Origin: Bacteroidota bacterium
Lineage (GTDB): Bacteria > Bacteroidota > Bacteroidia > Bacteroidales > Prolixibacteraceae
DNA length: 5,914 bases
Assembly (NCBI GenBank): GCA_030691295.1
Contig: JAUYEQ010000076.1
Span: forward strand, 1 to 5,914
Direction: 5' to 3'
Made by a program: the position numbers and the translations under genes. Under the pieces are notes generated by a model that had not been told where the DNA came from, did not search any database, and was given only the letters and a program-made list of their open reading frames with translations. Numbering within the stretch: position 1 is the stretch's first letter; each line of letters starts with the position of its first letter. This document shows, one piece after another, positions 4,991-5,914 of the stretch.

Positions 4991-5914
4991 TTAATAAATT
5001 CCCCAATACTTCCTGAAAAACCACTCAACACCCAACAAAATTATCAGCAGGAAAAACATGGTTTTCAGATTTATCCATTCCGTTAAAAATGTTTGCTGAT
5101 GTTCTTGTATAGCTATTTGTTTATTGTCGCCAATTGCATCAAGTAATGTGCCATATTTATCAATCGGAACAAACTGGCCACCGGTTTGTTGGGCCATCTG
5201 ATACAATAACCCAAAATCAGCCTGAATATTTTGCAATTCAACTTCATTTTTCACAATACTGAAACTGCCTTTTTCCTTGAATTGCTGATTTCCCAATTGT
5301 GTCTCGGCCTCGAAGGTGTAATCTCCCGGTTGCAGGTTGCCAGCGTTCAGCCTGTAATAGTCAGAGGTTCGGTCAAAAGTGTAATTGTATTCTTTCAGGC
5401 TGTCGCTTTTAATCCTGATGTTCACGTCAGGAGTATTTACCAGCTCGTAACTATCGTTGTACAACTCGGCAGTAAATTCAATATTGTCAGTTTCCTGGTA
5501 AAGCGCCGGATAATTTACGTTGAAATTGTCTTCATTTTCTTTTAACGAAACGTATTGTACAATTTTCTGCATCAGTTCGTTAAAGGCTTCATGATCGCCA
5601 CTGTTCTGGTAGCTAAACAAACGCCAGCGCCAGATACCTTCGCCAACAATAAAGCCAATTTTCCGGCCTTTGTCATTTCCAAATGCCATGATTGATTTTG
5701 AGGTGCGAATATTTTTTACACTCTGACTTGCCAAACTTTGCAGCAAGGGTGAAATTTCAGTATTTCCAAACGGACTGATCAGCGGTGGAGCCATCGAAAG
5801 CAAGTCTTTTGCTTCGTTTGAAAGAACGAACAACGAAAAGTTTTCATCAAAAATGGCTTGCACTTCCTCGGTATTGTTGCTGGCCGAAATCTTCATTCCA
5901 ATTTCAAGCGTATT
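4991..5914 (-). CDS. Membrane-anchored VWA/BatA-like protein, C-terminal part (5' end cut by window)
   Basis: Only the last 307 residues are visible. The frame is open to the right edge (NTLEIG precedes the Met at 5896), so that Met is unlikely to be the start. I recognise the C-terminal half of a large Bacteroidota membrane protein of the BatA/VWA-like type, normally about 650-700 aa with N-terminal membrane helices. Landmarks, numbered from the Met at 5896: APPLISPFGN (36-45), GEGIWRWRLF (85-94), a beta-sandwich-like section (about 126-215) with FTAELYNDSYELVNTPDV and LQPGDYTFEAE, a helical DFGLLYQMAQQTGGQF (227-242), and a single C-terminal membrane helix (about 277-292) followed by EWFFRKYWGIY. 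The missing N-terminal half may hold further domains. Family assignment rests on these motifs; the biochemical role is unknown. It appears to lead the gene string with the three lipoproteins. Confidence 0.78.
   Translation of the reverse strand, partial: NTLEIGMKISASNNTEEVQAIFDENFSLFVLSNEAKDLLSMAPPLISPFGNTEISPLLQSLASQSVKNIRTSKSIMAFGNDKGRKIGFIVGEGIWRWRLFSYQNSGDHEAFNELMQKIVQYVSLKENEDNFNVNYPALYQETDNIEFTAELYNDSYELVNTPDVNIRIKSDSLKEYNYTFDRTSDYYRLNAGNLQPGDYTFEAETQLGNQQFKEKGSFSIVKNEVELQNIQADFGLLYQMAQQTGGQFVPIDKYGTLLDAIGDNKQIAIQEHQQTFLTEWINLKTMFFLLIILLGVEWFFRKYWGIY

Noticed and set aside
5894..5896. ATG at 5896 as the start of the BatA-like protein
   Set aside because: The frame stays open to the edge, there is no signal or N-terminal membrane segment after this Met, and the visible part corresponds to the C-terminal half of a much longer family.

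Overview
The window looks like a chromosomal segment of a Bacteroidota bacterium. Evidence: moderate-to-low GC; Bacteroidota-type Lgt and BatA/VWA-like membrane proteins; lipoproteins with short, loose lipoboxes; weak or absent Shine-Dalgarno sequences; and one TAnnTTTG-type -7 box. A Marinilabiliales/Prolixibacteraceae-like host is plausible but is only an inference.

Layout. The left edge (2-739, +) holds most of lgt, the prolipoprotein diacylglyceryl transferase, cut at its 5' end and followed by a strong intrinsic terminator (763-803). The right two thirds (1812-5914, -) is one tight gene string, read right to left. It starts with the C-terminal part of a large membrane-anchored VWA/BatA-like protein (cut by the window edge), followed by three paralogous lipoproteins of about 350 aa (DUF6340-like, C-terminal TPR-like segment). 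Gaps are 12 nt, 13 nt and an 11-nt overlap, so a single transcript is likely.

Between the 3' ends of these convergent units lies a mobile cassette (814-1783). A small Y1/HUH tyrosine transposase (IS200/RAYT-like, 1031-1477, -) is flanked by two near-identical direct repeats of 212-213 bp. A degenerate partial third copy sits just upstream of the transposase start. Each full repeat can fold into the same elaborate shape: a leading mini-hairpin containing GCGAAGC, a long imperfect stem closed by a 16-bp inverted repeat, two internal CAACCCC/GGGGTTG-type hairpins, and a trailing AAGCCC/GGGCTT hairpin. Substitutions between copies mostly preserve pairing (compensatory G-C to C-G, G-T wobbles, GTAA to GCGA loop).

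The most notable system here is therefore a probable REP/RAYT-like partnership in Bacteroidota: a single-strand transposase plus a large, multi-hairpin, sharply bounded non-coding unit that it may move or maintain. Lgt lipidates lipoprotein precursors, so it would act on the three neighbouring lipoproteins, but the opposite orientation gives no sign of co-regulation.
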